From assembly GCA_903824295.1 (NCBI GenBank), contig CAIJWE010000030.1, forward strand, positions 1-64,000: a stretch of 64,000 nt of DNA, given 5' to 3'. The notes beneath the pieces are model-generated. The model did not search any database. It saw only the letters and a list, made by a program, of their open reading frames with translations, and had not been told where the DNA came from. The DNA is from an uncultured Chlorobiaceae bacterium (GTDB lineage Bacteria; Bacteroidota; Chlorobiia; Chlorobiales; Chlorobiaceae). Positions 49,893-59,049 of this stretch are shown piece by piece (positions within the stretch are counted from its first letter, which is position 1; each line of letters opens with the position of its first letter). The position numbers and the translations under genes are program-made.

Positions 49893-50365
49893 AGTTTTTT
49901 GACAATGAACGTTGTTGGCAATTGATTCTGCGATTAATGTTTAAAGGCCGCGCCGGATGAAAGCGGTACGCTTGTTCTGGAAGAGTTCCAATGCCTCAAG
50001 GCTACTGGCTGAAGCAGTCAACCGCTTCCATCCCCTGGAGAAACTTTTTGTACGCATATTTCTCCACCCCGCATTGGCTATTCATCCATTGCTGCAATAC
50101 TATGGGGGTTTGCCGACTCCCGAAAGGGCGATATCGACGACAACGCCTTGCAGGGCCAAGCCCTGACTTCAGAAATAAATATAGCGTAATTATCCAATAT
50201 AAATGAACACCCGGGGTTGATTGCCAAAAATCAGCCTTCAGAAAATAAGGAGAGAGACACCGGGTTTTGAGCGTCTCTATGGAAAAAGCTTTTTTTACCG
50301 TAAATTCATCATCAGAGTGATAGAAATGCGGGTTTTTCGCTTCATAAGAACATGACACAGCGAAC
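49893..50365. other. divergent region between the YaiO gene and the MAT gene
   Basis: About 470 bases. No supported gene; a 69-codon plus-strand frame at 49957 has no ribosome site. A hairpin CAGGGC-CAA-GCCCTG lies at 50151-50165. No SAM riboswitch pattern was recognised ahead of the MAT gene. Confidence 0.4.
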
Positions 50366-51580
50366 ATGAGCGCAGCCGGAAACATTATCGTCGAACGTGC
50401 TGGTGGCGCACCTGCCGGTGCCCGCAGGGTCGAGTTGGTGGAGCGGAAAGGAAAAGGACATCCCGATACCATCTGCGACTCGGTCATGGAGGCGGTCTGT
50501 ATCAGCCTCTGCCGGGAGTACCTTGCCTTGACCGGGCGAATTCTGCATCACAACATCGACAAGGGATTGCTGGTTGCCGGAAGAAGCGCCGTGAAACCGG
50601 GTGGCGGCAGGATACTGGAGCCGATGAAGATCATTTTCGGCGACAGGGCAACCTTCCACTACGAGGGTGTACAAATCCCTGTAGCCGAAATTGCAGAAGC
50701 CGCAGCATCAAGGTGGCTGAAAGAGAATCTCCGTTTTGTCGACCCGGCTCGGCATATCATCTTCCAGAACGAAATCAAGCCCGGTTCAGCGGAGCTGACT
50801 GATCTTTTTTCGAGAACGATTGTCGGAGCCAACGACACCTCCGTCGGCGTCGGCTATGCACCGCTCAGTACGGCGGAGTCCCTTGTACTCGACATTGAAC
50901 ACCATCTCAACTCCCCCGCCTTCAAGCTCGCATTCCCGGAAACAGGCGAAGATGTAAAGGTGATGGCATTCCGCGACCATGACAGCCTTACCCTGACCAT
51001 TGCCATTGCCTTTGTGGATCGCTATATACCCGATACCGCCACCTATTTCAGGCGCAAGGAGGCGGTGCGGGAGGCTTTGCTTGCCTTTGTCTCCACCGAG
51101 CGCCATCCCTTCAAAAAGGTCACCATAGAACTCAACATGCTCGATGACCAGACGCGGGGTGAAGGTGGCATCTACCTCACCGTTCTCGGTACCTCGGCTG
51201 AAGGGGCTGACGGAGGTGAAGTGGGAAGGGGCAACAGGGTCAACGGCCTTATTGCATTCCAGCGACCGCTCAGCCTGGAGGCTGCTGCCGGCAAAAACCC
51301 TGTCCGCCACGTCGGCAAAATCTATAATGTGCTGGCACATGAGACAGCCACCCGCATCTGCGGAGAGGTTGAGGGAGTTGCGGAGGTTTCGCTCTTTCTC
51401 TGCAGCCAGATCGGCCAACCCATCAACCGGCCGCTCTCAGCTTCAGCCCAAATCATACCGGCTGACGGAGTATCGATCAACGATCTCCGCAAACCGGTCA
51501 CGGCAATCATTGAGGCTGAACTGGCCGATATCGGCCACTTTACGGAACGCCTCGCCCGGGGTGAGTTCAGTATCTGCTGA
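50366..51580 (+). CDS. archaeal-type S-adenosylmethionine synthetase
   Basis: 404 residues. Makes AdoMet from methionine and ATP. It belongs to the archaeal MAT family, not the common bacterial MetK: RRVELVERKGKGHPDTICD near the start, DKGLLVAG, VGANDTSVGVGYAPLS near 165, and GGIYLTVLGTSAEGADGGEVGRGNR near 270 are the hallmarks. The AdoMet it makes would feed rlmN, cfa and methyltransferases. No ribosome site is clear before the ATG. Confidence 0.93.
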   Translation: MSAAGNIIVERAGGAPAGARRVELVERKGKGHPDTICDSVMEAVCISLCREYLALTGRILHHNIDKGLLVAGRSAVKPGGGRILEPMKIIFGDRATFHYEGVQIPVAEIAEAAASRWLKENLRFVDPARHIIFQNEIKPGSAELTDLFSRTIVGANDTSVGVGYAPLSTAESLVLDIEHHLNSPAFKLAFPETGEDVKVMAFRDHDSLTLTIAIAFVDRYIPDTATYFRRKEAVREALLAFVSTERHPFKKVTIELNMLDDQTRGEGGIYLTVLGTSAEGADGGEVGRGNRVNGLIAFQRPLSLEAAAGKNPVRHVGKIYNVLAHETATRICGEVEGVAEVSLFLCSQIGQPINRPLSASAQIIPADGVSINDLRKPVTAIIEAELADIGHFTERLARGEFSIC

Positions 51581-51699
51581 AAAACCGAAAGGGTGAGATG
51601 CGGATCGGTGGCGTTCTGGACGAAGGAACCTGCTTGGCAAGAGGATTTTATCTCCTTGCTGGCAACGGTTGTTGGATGGATTGTTTTGCATTATCTTGG

Positions 51700-51819
51700 C
51701 GGATTGTGACGGGATTGGTGAAATTTCGGATTGTGACGGGATTGTGGGGATTTATAATTTGCGGATTGGGCGGAATTGTGACGGGATTGGTGGGGATTTG
51801 CGGATTGGGCGGGATGACC
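51700..51819. repeat. degenerate G-rich tandem repeat before miaA
   Basis: Four imperfect units, each opening CGGATTG, at 51700, 51727, 51762 and 51801. The first three contain TGACGGGATTG and the second and third GGGGATTT. The block ends just before CCCGTACGGG (a 10-bp palindrome). On the minus strand it translates as repeats of NPVTI and NPQI. No known element recognised. Confidence 0.8.
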
Positions 51820-51839
51820 CCGCCCGTACGGGTTTGGAT

Positions 51840-52823
51840 ATGATAAAAAATATGGGTGTTAGGGAAACGCAACGGCCACCGGTTATGGTTATTCTTGGCC
51901 CTACGGCTTCGGGGAAATCGGCGCTTGCTCTGGCTGTGGCAAAAAGGATCGGAGGGGAGATTATCTCGGCTGACTCGCGACAAGTTTACCGTGAGCTTGA
52001 TATCGGTGCAGCAAAGCCTTCAAAGGAGAGGCTTGGGGAGGTGAAGCACCATTTTGTTGATGAAAAAAATATTGGTGACCCCTTCACGGCTGGTGACTTT
52101 GCAACTGAAGCTCTTGAGCGGATTGGCGACATTCACCGGCGGGGAAAACGCGCGGTTGTAGCCGGTGGCTCAACACTCTATCTTGAGGGATTGATTGAAG
52201 GATTTGCTGATCTGCCTCCGGCAAACCCTGAAATACGGGCGCGACTGCTTGAGGAACTTGAACGCGATGGAAAAGAGCGGCTCTATGCGAAACTGCTCGA
52301 AAGAGACCCGGTACAGGCTGCAACCCTTGACTGCACCAAAAGCCAGCGGCTTATCCGAAGCCTTGAAATTATTGAGATCACCGGCTTGAGCGTTACGGAA
52401 CTACAGGCAAGGGGAAAGGTGCGGCAGAAGGGCCTCAGCTTTATCACGACTGGACTTGCCATGCCCCGCCCCTCGCTCTACGAGCGCATCAACCGTCGTA
52501 CCGACGAGATGGTTGATGCGGGGCTCTGCGGCGAAGCTGAAGGGCTCTATCACAACTACTGCACCCTCCTTCGTGAGGGAAAAACATCCGCGCTGCAATC
52601 GGTGGGATATCAGGAGCTTTTTCAATACTTCGACGGAGAGATCGACTTTGGTGCTGCAATTTCCCTGGTAAAACAGCATACGCGCAACTACGCAAAACGG
52701 CAGTTGACTTTTTTCAGCAACCGGCTTACCGTTAACTGGGTAGCAGCCCCTTTCGGAAGCAATGAGCTTGAAATGCTGGCTGATCGGCTTGCGCACTGCT
52801 GGCCAGAAAATGCTGAAGAGTGA
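51840..52823 (+). CDS. miaA: tRNA dimethylallyltransferase
   Basis: 327 residues from the ATG at 51840; the ATG at 51852 fits equally. Adds the isopentenyl group to A37 of tRNAs reading UNN codons. P-loop VILGPTASGKSALA, DSRQVYRELDIGAAKPSKE, HHFVDE, GGSTLYLEGLIEG, and SVGYQELF in the C-terminal half. An open frame continues upstream through the repeat block to 51669, but its residues echo the repeats and are not taken as coding. Confidence 0.95.
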   Translation: MIKNMGVRETQRPPVMVILGPTASGKSALALAVAKRIGGEIISADSRQVYRELDIGAAKPSKERLGEVKHHFVDEKNIGDPFTAGDFATEALERIGDIHRRGKRAVVAGGSTLYLEGLIEGFADLPPANPEIRARLLEELERDGKERLYAKLLERDPVQAATLDCTKSQRLIRSLEIIEITGLSVTELQARGKVRQKGLSFITTGLAMPRPSLYERINRRTDEMVDAGLCGEAEGLYHNYCTLLREGKTSALQSVGYQELFQYFDGEIDFGAAISLVKQHTRNYAKRQLTFFSNRLTVNWVAAPFGSNELEMLADRLAHCWPENAEE

Positions 52824-53075
52824 TGCACTCGATTTACCGGCTCCAAGCAGAAAGAGATGCACTCTCCCTCCCCTGCTGCTCCATGAGGAAAAAGATTATT
52901 TTCAAAAAAAGCTTTATAATGGCGCTTACAGGGCGCAAACAGGTGCTTGTATAAATTTTGCCAGAGTGACCGATCAACACCGATGAGTTGTATTATTTTC
53001 GGAATGGTTTTTATTGATACCTGTCTGTTTCCAGTGAATTAATTCCTGCAACTGTTGTTATCATAAAATCCTTTT

Positions 53076-55355
53076 ATGCCGTTCGATCAGAGAGTGTACA
53101 GTGAAATAATCGAAAAACAGAGCGACGCGACACTTCTTTCCTTGCTTCATTCCTTTCCGGATGTGGTTTTTGTTATTTCTCCTGAAGGCACTCTTCTTGA
53201 TGCCAATGCGACTTTTTTTTTCAGGTATACAGGCAATGAAAAACGGCTTGGTATCAATGTGTTCGATCTGTTGCCGCCGGAGCTTGCAGCCGAGCGTCGG
53301 AAAATGGTGCAAAAGTCCGTGCATACCGACAGGCTTGTTGCCTTTGATGATGAGGTTGATGGAAAACTCTTCCGCAGTACCATCTACCCCTATAAATCTG
53401 CAGAAGGCAACGTCAACCGGTTGCTTATCCTTGCGCAGGATATCACCGAACGAAAGCTGGCCGAAGCTGAACTGCACAAACTGAATCGCCTCCTTCTGGT
53501 GATCGACCAGTGCAACAAAGCGCTGATTCATGCTGATAATGAGAACGAACTACTGCAAAAAATTTGCAGCATCATCGTCGAATCCAATGGCTTTCTGATG
53601 GCCTGGGTTGGCTATAAGCTGGATGATGAGGCAAAAAGTTTGCACACCGCTGCCTGCGCCGGTCATACTGGTGATTATTTTGAGACGACGGTCATATCCT
53701 GGGCTGATGACCAGTATGGGCAGGGGCCTGCCGGGACGGCAATACGTAGGGGCCAACCAGTTTCTGTCAATCATATTCTCACCGATCCACAGTTCAACCT
53801 TTGGCGGACCCAGGCAATAAAGAACGGTTATGAGGCCGTTCTCAGTTTACCCTTATCAGTCGACAAGACGGTGATTGGGGCATTGACCATTTATTCTGGA
53901 CTGCCAGATGCCTTTAATCGTGCCGAGATCATACAGCTCACGTCACTCGCGGACAATCTTGCCTTTGGCATCAAGATGCAGCGAAGCCGTGATGAGCTGA
54001 AAAAAAGTGAGCAAATCAATGCATTTCGGTTCCGCATACTCCAGATGGCTGATACGCAGTCGATAGAGGAGTTACTGATGACAACGCTTGATGAAGCCGA
54101 AAGGATGACGGAAAGTGAAATGGGCTTTTTCTTTTTTGTTGCTGAAGATCAGAATACACTGTTGCTGCAGGCCGTTTCAAGCAACACGCTTATAAATATC
54201 TGCACGGCAGAAGAAAAGGGGCAGCACTATCCTCTCGACAAGGACTGTGTATGGGCAGATGCCCTGCGGAAAAGAAAAGCCATTATCCATAATGATTACA
54301 CAGCCCTCAAGCATTGCAAGGGAATGCCGGACGGCCTTGCTTCGGTCAAACGCGAACTGATGGTTCCGGTTTGCCGTGAAGGGAAAATCGTGGCGATCAT
54401 GGCAGTGGGCAACAGGCCGAGGAACTATGATGATCGTGATATTCGACACGTGGAGTTGATTGCCAGTCATACCTGGGATATTGTTGCCAAAAAAATTGCT
54501 GATGATGAAAAGAAGACGCTTGCGGCCCAGCTTCAGCAAGCTATGAAAATGGAGATGATTGGCCAGCTTGCCGCTGGAATTGCACACGAAATCAACAACC
54601 CGCTCAACTTCATAACACTCAATGCACATGCTCTCCTTGAAGATTTTAACGATCTTGGAGCATTTATGCATCAGTACCGGCCTATCATTGAAAAAGCAGA
54701 GCGATTCCCTGCCATTTTCGAAGAGGTAGAGCAACTCCGTGAAGAAGCCGGACGGCTTGACATTGACGAGCTTCTCAACAGTATCCCTGAAGCTCTTGAA
54801 AAATTACGGATTGGGGTCGAACGCATTTCGACCATCACCCACAGCATGAGAAGCTACTCTTTCAAAAATGGCAGCGAGCAATTATTCGCGTTTGATCTCA
54901 ACAAGGCAATTCATGAAGCCCTTGTCATCGCGAAACATGAATACAGCCAGATTGCCACGATTGCCTTAATGCTTGAAGAGCTTCCGCAGCTCTTTTGCGA
55001 TCCGGCCAAAATCAGTCAGGTGATTCTGAACCTGATTATCAACAGCAGTCATGCCATCAAGTCACAAAACAGAAGCGCTCCAGGAAAGATTGAGATTAAG
55101 ACATGGGTAAGCGGTGAGAGCATCTCTTGCTCCATTACTGATGATGGCCCGGGAATCCCTGAAACGGTGATCGGGCGGATATTTGAACCGTTCTTTACGA
55201 CCAAGGAGCCGGGGAAAGGAACCGGGCTTGGGTTAAGTATCTGCTATGACATCATTGTCAAGAAACATCAGGGAAACCTCTCTGCGACTTGTCTGGAGGA
55301 AGGTGGTACCGCCTTTACCTTTACACTGCCGATGCAAACAGTGCCGAGCGCTTGA
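53076..55355 (+). CDS. soluble PAS-GAF-GAF sensor histidine kinase
   Basis: 759 residues, no membrane helix. A PAS domain (about 15-130), two GAF domains (about 145-305 and 325-480), then the kinase with phospho-acceptor His504 in GIAHEINNPLNF, N box ILNLIINSSHAI, G1 DDGPGIP, F box FEPFFTTK and G2 GKGTGLGLSICYDI. All motifs intact. The second GAF strongly resembles one in the diguanylate cyclase at 40398. The stand-alone receiver at 55422 converges with it and is its probable partner. Confidence 0.93.
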   Translation: MPFDQRVYSEIIEKQSDATLLSLLHSFPDVVFVISPEGTLLDANATFFFRYTGNEKRLGINVFDLLPPELAAERRKMVQKSVHTDRLVAFDDEVDGKLFRSTIYPYKSAEGNVNRLLILAQDITERKLAEAELHKLNRLLLVIDQCNKALIHADNENELLQKICSIIVESNGFLMAWVGYKLDDEAKSLHTAACAGHTGDYFETTVISWADDQYGQGPAGTAIRRGQPVSVNHILTDPQFNLWRTQAIKNGYEAVLSLPLSVDKTVIGALTIYSGLPDAFNRAEIIQLTSLADNLAFGIKMQRSRDELKKSEQINAFRFRILQMADTQSIEELLMTTLDEAERMTESEMGFFFFVAEDQNTLLLQAVSSNTLINICTAEEKGQHYPLDKDCVWADALRKRKAIIHNDYTALKHCKGMPDGLASVKRELMVPVCREGKIVAIMAVGNRPRNYDDRDIRHVELIASHTWDIVAKKIADDEKKTLAAQLQQAMKMEMIGQLAAGIAHEINNPLNFITLNAHALLEDFNDLGAFMHQYRPIIEKAERFPAIFEEVEQLREEAGRLDIDELLNSIPEALEKLRIGVERISTITHSMRSYSFKNGSEQLFAFDLNKAIHEALVIAKHEYSQIATIALMLEELPQLFCDPAKISQVILNLIINSSHAIKSQNRSAPGKIEIKTWVSGESISCSITDDGPGIPETVIGRIFEPFFTTKEPGKGTGLGLSICYDIIVKKHQGNLSATCLEEGGTAFTFTLPMQTVPSA

Positions 55356-55421
55356 AGGTGTGCGGCAACAAAAACAAGACGATAATGCCCCCGGCAGGAA
55401 AAAGATGCCAGGCATCGAGCG

Positions 55422-55838
55422 TTACCGTGTACCTGTTTTCGTGTTGTGGTAACAATCGATAGCGTCGATTATGGTTTTTTTGAAAACCGGCACATCGAGA
55501 GGTTTGGTAAGTGTTGTATAAATATGGCTGGCATCAACTTCTTTGACAAGCTCATACACATTATTGGCTCCAGAGACCAACATGCAGATGGTATCAGGAA
55601 AGCGGATCTTCACCCTCCGAACCAATTCTATGCCATTTACACCCGGCATGTGAATATCCGAAGCAATGACAACCACAGGAGCATTGCTGTTACTCTCCTC
55701 CAGCAAATTGAGAGCTTGTTCAGCAGATTCTGCAAACAGTTTCACATAGGGCTCCCTCCGAAAACAACTTTTCAGGGCGCTGAGGATTTCGACTTCATCA
55801 TCAACAAAGAGAACAGCGATATCAGCAAGATTTCTCAT
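55422..55838 (-). CDS. single-domain response regulator (receiver only)
   Basis: 138 residues, one receiver domain. Acidic pair in LFVDDEVEIL (Asp13-Asp14), phospho-acceptor Asp61 in SDIHMPGVNG, the Ser in LVSGANN and the Lys in TLTKPLD. No output domain. Its end meets the end of the histidine kinase gene (66-base gap), an unusual convergent layout for a two-component pair. Confidence 0.92.
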   Translation of the reverse strand: MRNLADIAVLFVDDEVEILSALKSCFRREPYVKLFAESAEQALNLLEESNSNAPVVVIASDIHMPGVNGIELVRRVKIRFPDTICMLVSGANNVYELVKEVDASHIYTTLTKPLDVPVFKKTIIDAIDCYHNTKTGTR

Positions 55839-56061
55839 ATTCCTTTAAAAAATCCTTTAAAAAAAGAGATAAATTTCTTCACCTAAACGGCAATATAAAA
55901 AGGGCAGATTGTAAGTTGCAAAGAAATATTTTGACCGGTGGTTCAGCAAGAGTCTGCGCCTGAAGCTTGTTTATGGAGTATGAGTGGTAACTCCCCCCAA
56001 CCGAAACAGTAATGAGCTTGATGCGCCATCTGACTGGCTTGAAAAAAATTCAGTCGGGGCA

Positions 56062-56469
56062 TTACGCTCTGATTGCATGGCGCAGCTTATTGACTGATGT
56101 AACAATCGCACCCGGATTCCTGTCAATAATGGAGGTGGCGAGATTGACAAGAGCAGAAACACAGCTCATAACACTGGAAATTTTAGTCAGAGTCTTGATC
56201 TTTTGATTAGCCTCCTCTATGACACCTTTCAATTCAACGACAGGAACAGCCAGTGCATCGAGAGAAAGGCCGACGGCAGCGGTGGTTGCATCGTTTGATA
56301 AACATAAAAGTGTCTGGCAAAATTCGTAAAGAGAATCATATTCAGCGCGACTTATTTTATGTTGATCCTGATTATAATTTTCATCCATATAATGCTTTAC
56401 GCTGTGCTCAGCAGCGCGTAACGCATCAGCAACAGTTCGTGCGTCATCTGGAGTCAAGGCTAATGGCAT
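56062..56469 (-). CDS. uncharacterised helical protein, partner of a lipoprotein
   Basis: 135 residues, mostly helical, not recognised. No signal peptide. The C-terminal third has a hydrophobic, small-residue stretch (SSVMSCVSALVNLATSIID) preceded by a coiled-coil-like segment (ELKGVIEEANQKIKTLTKI). AGGAGA stands just before the ATG. It follows the lipoprotein gene by 20 bases, so both are made together. Confidence 0.7.
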   Translation of the reverse strand: MPLALTPDDARTVADALRAAEHSVKHYMDENYNQDQHKISRAEYDSLYEFCQTLLCLSNDATTAAVGLSLDALAVPVVELKGVIEEANQKIKTLTKISSVMSCVSALVNLATSIIDRNPGAIVTSVNKLRHAIRA

Positions 56470-56489
56470 GTGTATTCTCTCCTTTTTTA

Positions 56490-57398
56490 TCAGGCTTTAG
56501 CGAGTATGGCAATCTGCTTGCGAAGGTCAAGAACAAGAGCGTAGAGATCTGTAACTAAACTTTTGTCATCAAGTTTGTTTCTGTGGTCATAGAGTTTTTG
56601 ATGCCCTTTTGAAAGATTGTCAAGTACGGTCAGATAGGCCGTCACAGCATGCAAGCGCGCGCTGTTTTGCTCTCGACGCACCTCTCTCCATTCCGTCACG
56701 GCATCTTTGGCTGCACTGGAAGGGTGGCCATCAATAAGGAGGGCATCGTAATACAAATCAATATTATCGCTTTCCGCCTTCAAATCATCCTGAAAATCAT
56801 TGGCAACTATCTCGCGGAGCTCCCCGGCAAGAATTGCTTGCAGTGGAGCATTGGCCTGCTCGATAATATTTTTCACCTGCCTTGCCTGGTAGGGCTTAAT
56901 GAGCATTTGAACTATCGAACCAACAGCACCAAGCGTACTGGTGGAAATTCCTTTACCTGCGTGAAGCTTTGCATTCAGTGTACAGATTTCCGTATTCAGG
57001 GCATTGAAGTTTTTGCTGTAGACTATTGTACCGTCAGCAGAGAGTGTCGATAAAGCTCCCATATAATCAGAGACAACAGATAATACCTTTGTCAGCGCTT
57101 CAGCCTGAATCTGGCGCTCAATTGCGTTCGTACCATAAACCTTCTGGCGCAACGCAAACATTTTCTTCTGTTCCTCGGTTGGTTTCCTGTATTGCCTGAA
57201 ATGCATCGCATCATACCGCTTCAGCCTCACCGGAGTATCCGCATAGGTCGCAACAATTCCATTAAACTGCGAAGCTTCGAGGGAGCTCTTTGACCACTCC
57301 TGCACCGCGGTCAAATTGGTGCACGATGTGGCCAGCACAACCATGCACAAACAGGCGAGAGCAAACAGCCCCCGTTTTTTGCGTATCTGGAATTTCAT
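56490..57398 (-). CDS. uncharacterised lipoprotein
   Basis: 302 residues from the ATG at 57398 (AAGGAG 8 bases before). Signal peptide with lipobox ending LATSC, giving a lipidated cysteine near residue 26. The rest is largely alpha-helical and charged, without a domain I know. The residue after Cys is Thr, not Asp, so outer-membrane placement is likely. It is the first gene of a two-gene unit. Confidence 0.75.
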   Translation of the reverse strand: MKFQIRKKRGLFALACLCMVVLATSCTNLTAVQEWSKSSLEASQFNGIVATYADTPVRLKRYDAMHFRQYRKPTEEQKKMFALRQKVYGTNAIERQIQAEALTKVLSVVSDYMGALSTLSADGTIVYSKNFNALNTEICTLNAKLHAGKGISTSTLGAVGSIVQMLIKPYQARQVKNIIEQANAPLQAILAGELREIVANDFQDDLKAESDNIDLYYDALLIDGHPSSAAKDAVTEWREVRREQNSARLHAVTAYLTVLDNLSKGHQKLYDHRNKLDDKSLVTDLYALVLDLRKQIAILAKA

Positions 57399-57401
57399 CA
57401 A

Positions 57402-58187
57402 CTCTCCTTGTTATTTTGGAGCAGGATTGAACCGTAAAAAGTATATTCCAAATTAATGTAAAAAAATCACAGTAATACCAACTTTTTTTGAACTATTCTC
57501 AAGGTTTTGCTCAAATCGTCATCAATGTAAAAGAGTACCATACCAGAGAAGAGCTCCGGCTTTTTTTTACCGATACCGAGTCACTTGCCGAACTGCTGAA
57601 AGCCATCCACAAAAAAATCCGGGTAAGTCCACATCGCATGGTACACCTTAATGCTGCAAAAAACGGCTTTGAGGTTTTCTATTCGCCCGCTTCGAGCAGC
57701 GCAACGATGCAAACCGACCTCAACTTCAGCAAAACAGCTTGCGAAACCGCGTTGCGCTCATCAACTCCGCAACGCTGTAAACCGACAAGAACAAACAACT
57801 GGCAAGAGTTGCCCTGCATTAAGCGGCGTGCTGGTGCACCAGCACCTGAACGCCATGAAGGGATGGCCGCCCCCAGCTTCCGGTTATGCGGCTTGTACGC
57901 CGAAAAGCTGCTGGCGTGGGGCCTGGGGGCATCGGCGGACTCTGCGGCAATTATATTTTTGCCAGTGGTGGTTTATTTGCTTACCATTTGACGGATAGTG
58001 TTTGTTCATCAACGATGTGGAAGCTAAACCGGTTTTAGCTGTCAGCTTTTTTTCTCAGTTACTGAACGTATCCGGTATTTGAAGCGTTTCGTAGATTCCT
58101 CGTAAATACCGCAGTGCACTGCCAGCCAAACAATCCTTTAGACACTTGAATGACAATGTTTTACAGTTATTAAAGTATAGGTTTATC
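57402..58187. other. long gap with a doubtful open frame and a palindrome
   Basis: About 790 bases. A 167-codon frame (57488-57991, TTG start, no ribosome site) has a protein-like first 65 residues (REELRLFFTDTESLAELLKA) and then low-quality sequence, so it may be a decayed gene. Two near copies of GCAACGATGCAAACCGAC occur about 60 bases apart (57710 and 57769). A CGGTATTT / AAATACCG pair (58071-58111) lies ahead of the STAS gene. Confidence 0.4.
57828..57845. repeat. perfect 18-bp palindrome
   Basis: GTGCTGGTGCACCAGCAC is fully self-complementary with no loop. It could be a protein-binding site or the tip of a repeat; there is no T run, so it is not a terminator. Confidence 0.6.
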
Positions 58188-58814
58188 ATGAAATACTCCG
58201 TATCAGCCCGTAAAGAATTAACCATCCTGAAAATTGAAGAGGATGTTTTCGATTTTCGCCACAGTGAAGCTTTCAAGTTGGCAATTGAAGGAATGGTGGA
58301 CAAGGAGAACGCCAAAAACCTGGTCATCGATTTTTCTCAGGTAAAAGCCATTGATTCGTGCGGGATCAGCTCAATGCTGCTTGCTCACCAACTCTCGAAC
58401 CAGTCACAGGGGCTGGCCATTTTCGTCTCTCTCTGTAAACAGATCAAGGATCTTCTGAAGCTGACCAATCTTGATAAACAGCTCTATATTTTTTCTTCGA
58501 TCAATGAGGTGGTGACCCTGATCGAACCGGCCATGAAAAACAAGCGGGGTACAAGAGGAAAAGCACAGGCTCCAGTAGACGAAATCATTGATGAACTCCT
58601 GTGCGAAGACCTTGATCTTATCCCTCCACCTGACATTCATGACGAAGATCTCGACGAGCAACTTGTTGAATCTGATGAAATATCCCTTGAATCTGAACTC
58701 TCCGATCCCGTAACCGAAAAAGAGAGCAATTCAAAAAAACGGGGCCGTCCCAAAAAAACGGAATCTGATACAACACCGAAATCCAAAAAACACAAGGAAG
58801 AGCCTGAGTCCTGA
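58188..58814 (+). CDS. STAS-domain protein with acidic linker and AT-hook-like tail
   Basis: 208 residues from the ATG at 58188. Residues 1-105 are a STAS (anti-sigma antagonist) domain: NLVIDFSQVKAIDSCGISSM, where the serine in DSCG is the usual phosphorylation region. Then an acidic linker (about 130-180, rich in D, E and L) and a basic end with KKRGRPKKTES, an AT-hook-like core. A partner switch with an RsbW-type kinase is the known role of the STAS domain; the tail hints at contact with DNA or with an acidic partner. Confidence 0.85.
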   Translation: MKYSVSARKELTILKIEEDVFDFRHSEAFKLAIEGMVDKENAKNLVIDFSQVKAIDSCGISSMLLAHQLSNQSQGLAIFVSLCKQIKDLLKLTNLDKQLYIFSSINEVVTLIEPAMKNKRGTRGKAQAPVDEIIDELLCEDLDLIPPPDIHDEDLDEQLVESDEISLESELSDPVTEKESNSKKRGRPKKTESDTTPKSKKHKEEPES

Positions 58815-59049
58815 ATTGCATCCTCTCTCTTTACCCCCTTGCCACCCTATTCCCGTCCTGAACTCCGGATATGGGCAACGTAACCCCGGGAAATGGGTCG
58901 GTAACCCTTTTTTTCCAGTTCCGGGGCTGCAAATTCTGTTCGTGATGCTGCAGACAAACTTGCAGGAAACTTTGCAAACACCGCAATAATACATACATTG
59001 CACAGGTTAAACTCTCGTCTCAGAACAGAAACCATAACGATTTTTCACT
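58815..59049. other. short gap before the cfa fragment
   Basis: No gene seen. GC-rich inverted pieces (CCCCGGG, CCGGGG) occur but form no clear terminator. Confidence 0.3.

Noticed and set aside
50200-50365. Possible SAM riboswitch ahead of the MAT gene
   Set aside because: No recognisable SAM-I, II or III core or terminator arrangement was seen.
51669-51839. Upstream extension of the miaA frame
   Set aside because: The residues merely translate the repeat block, and the MiaA P-loop begins at the normal distance from 51840.
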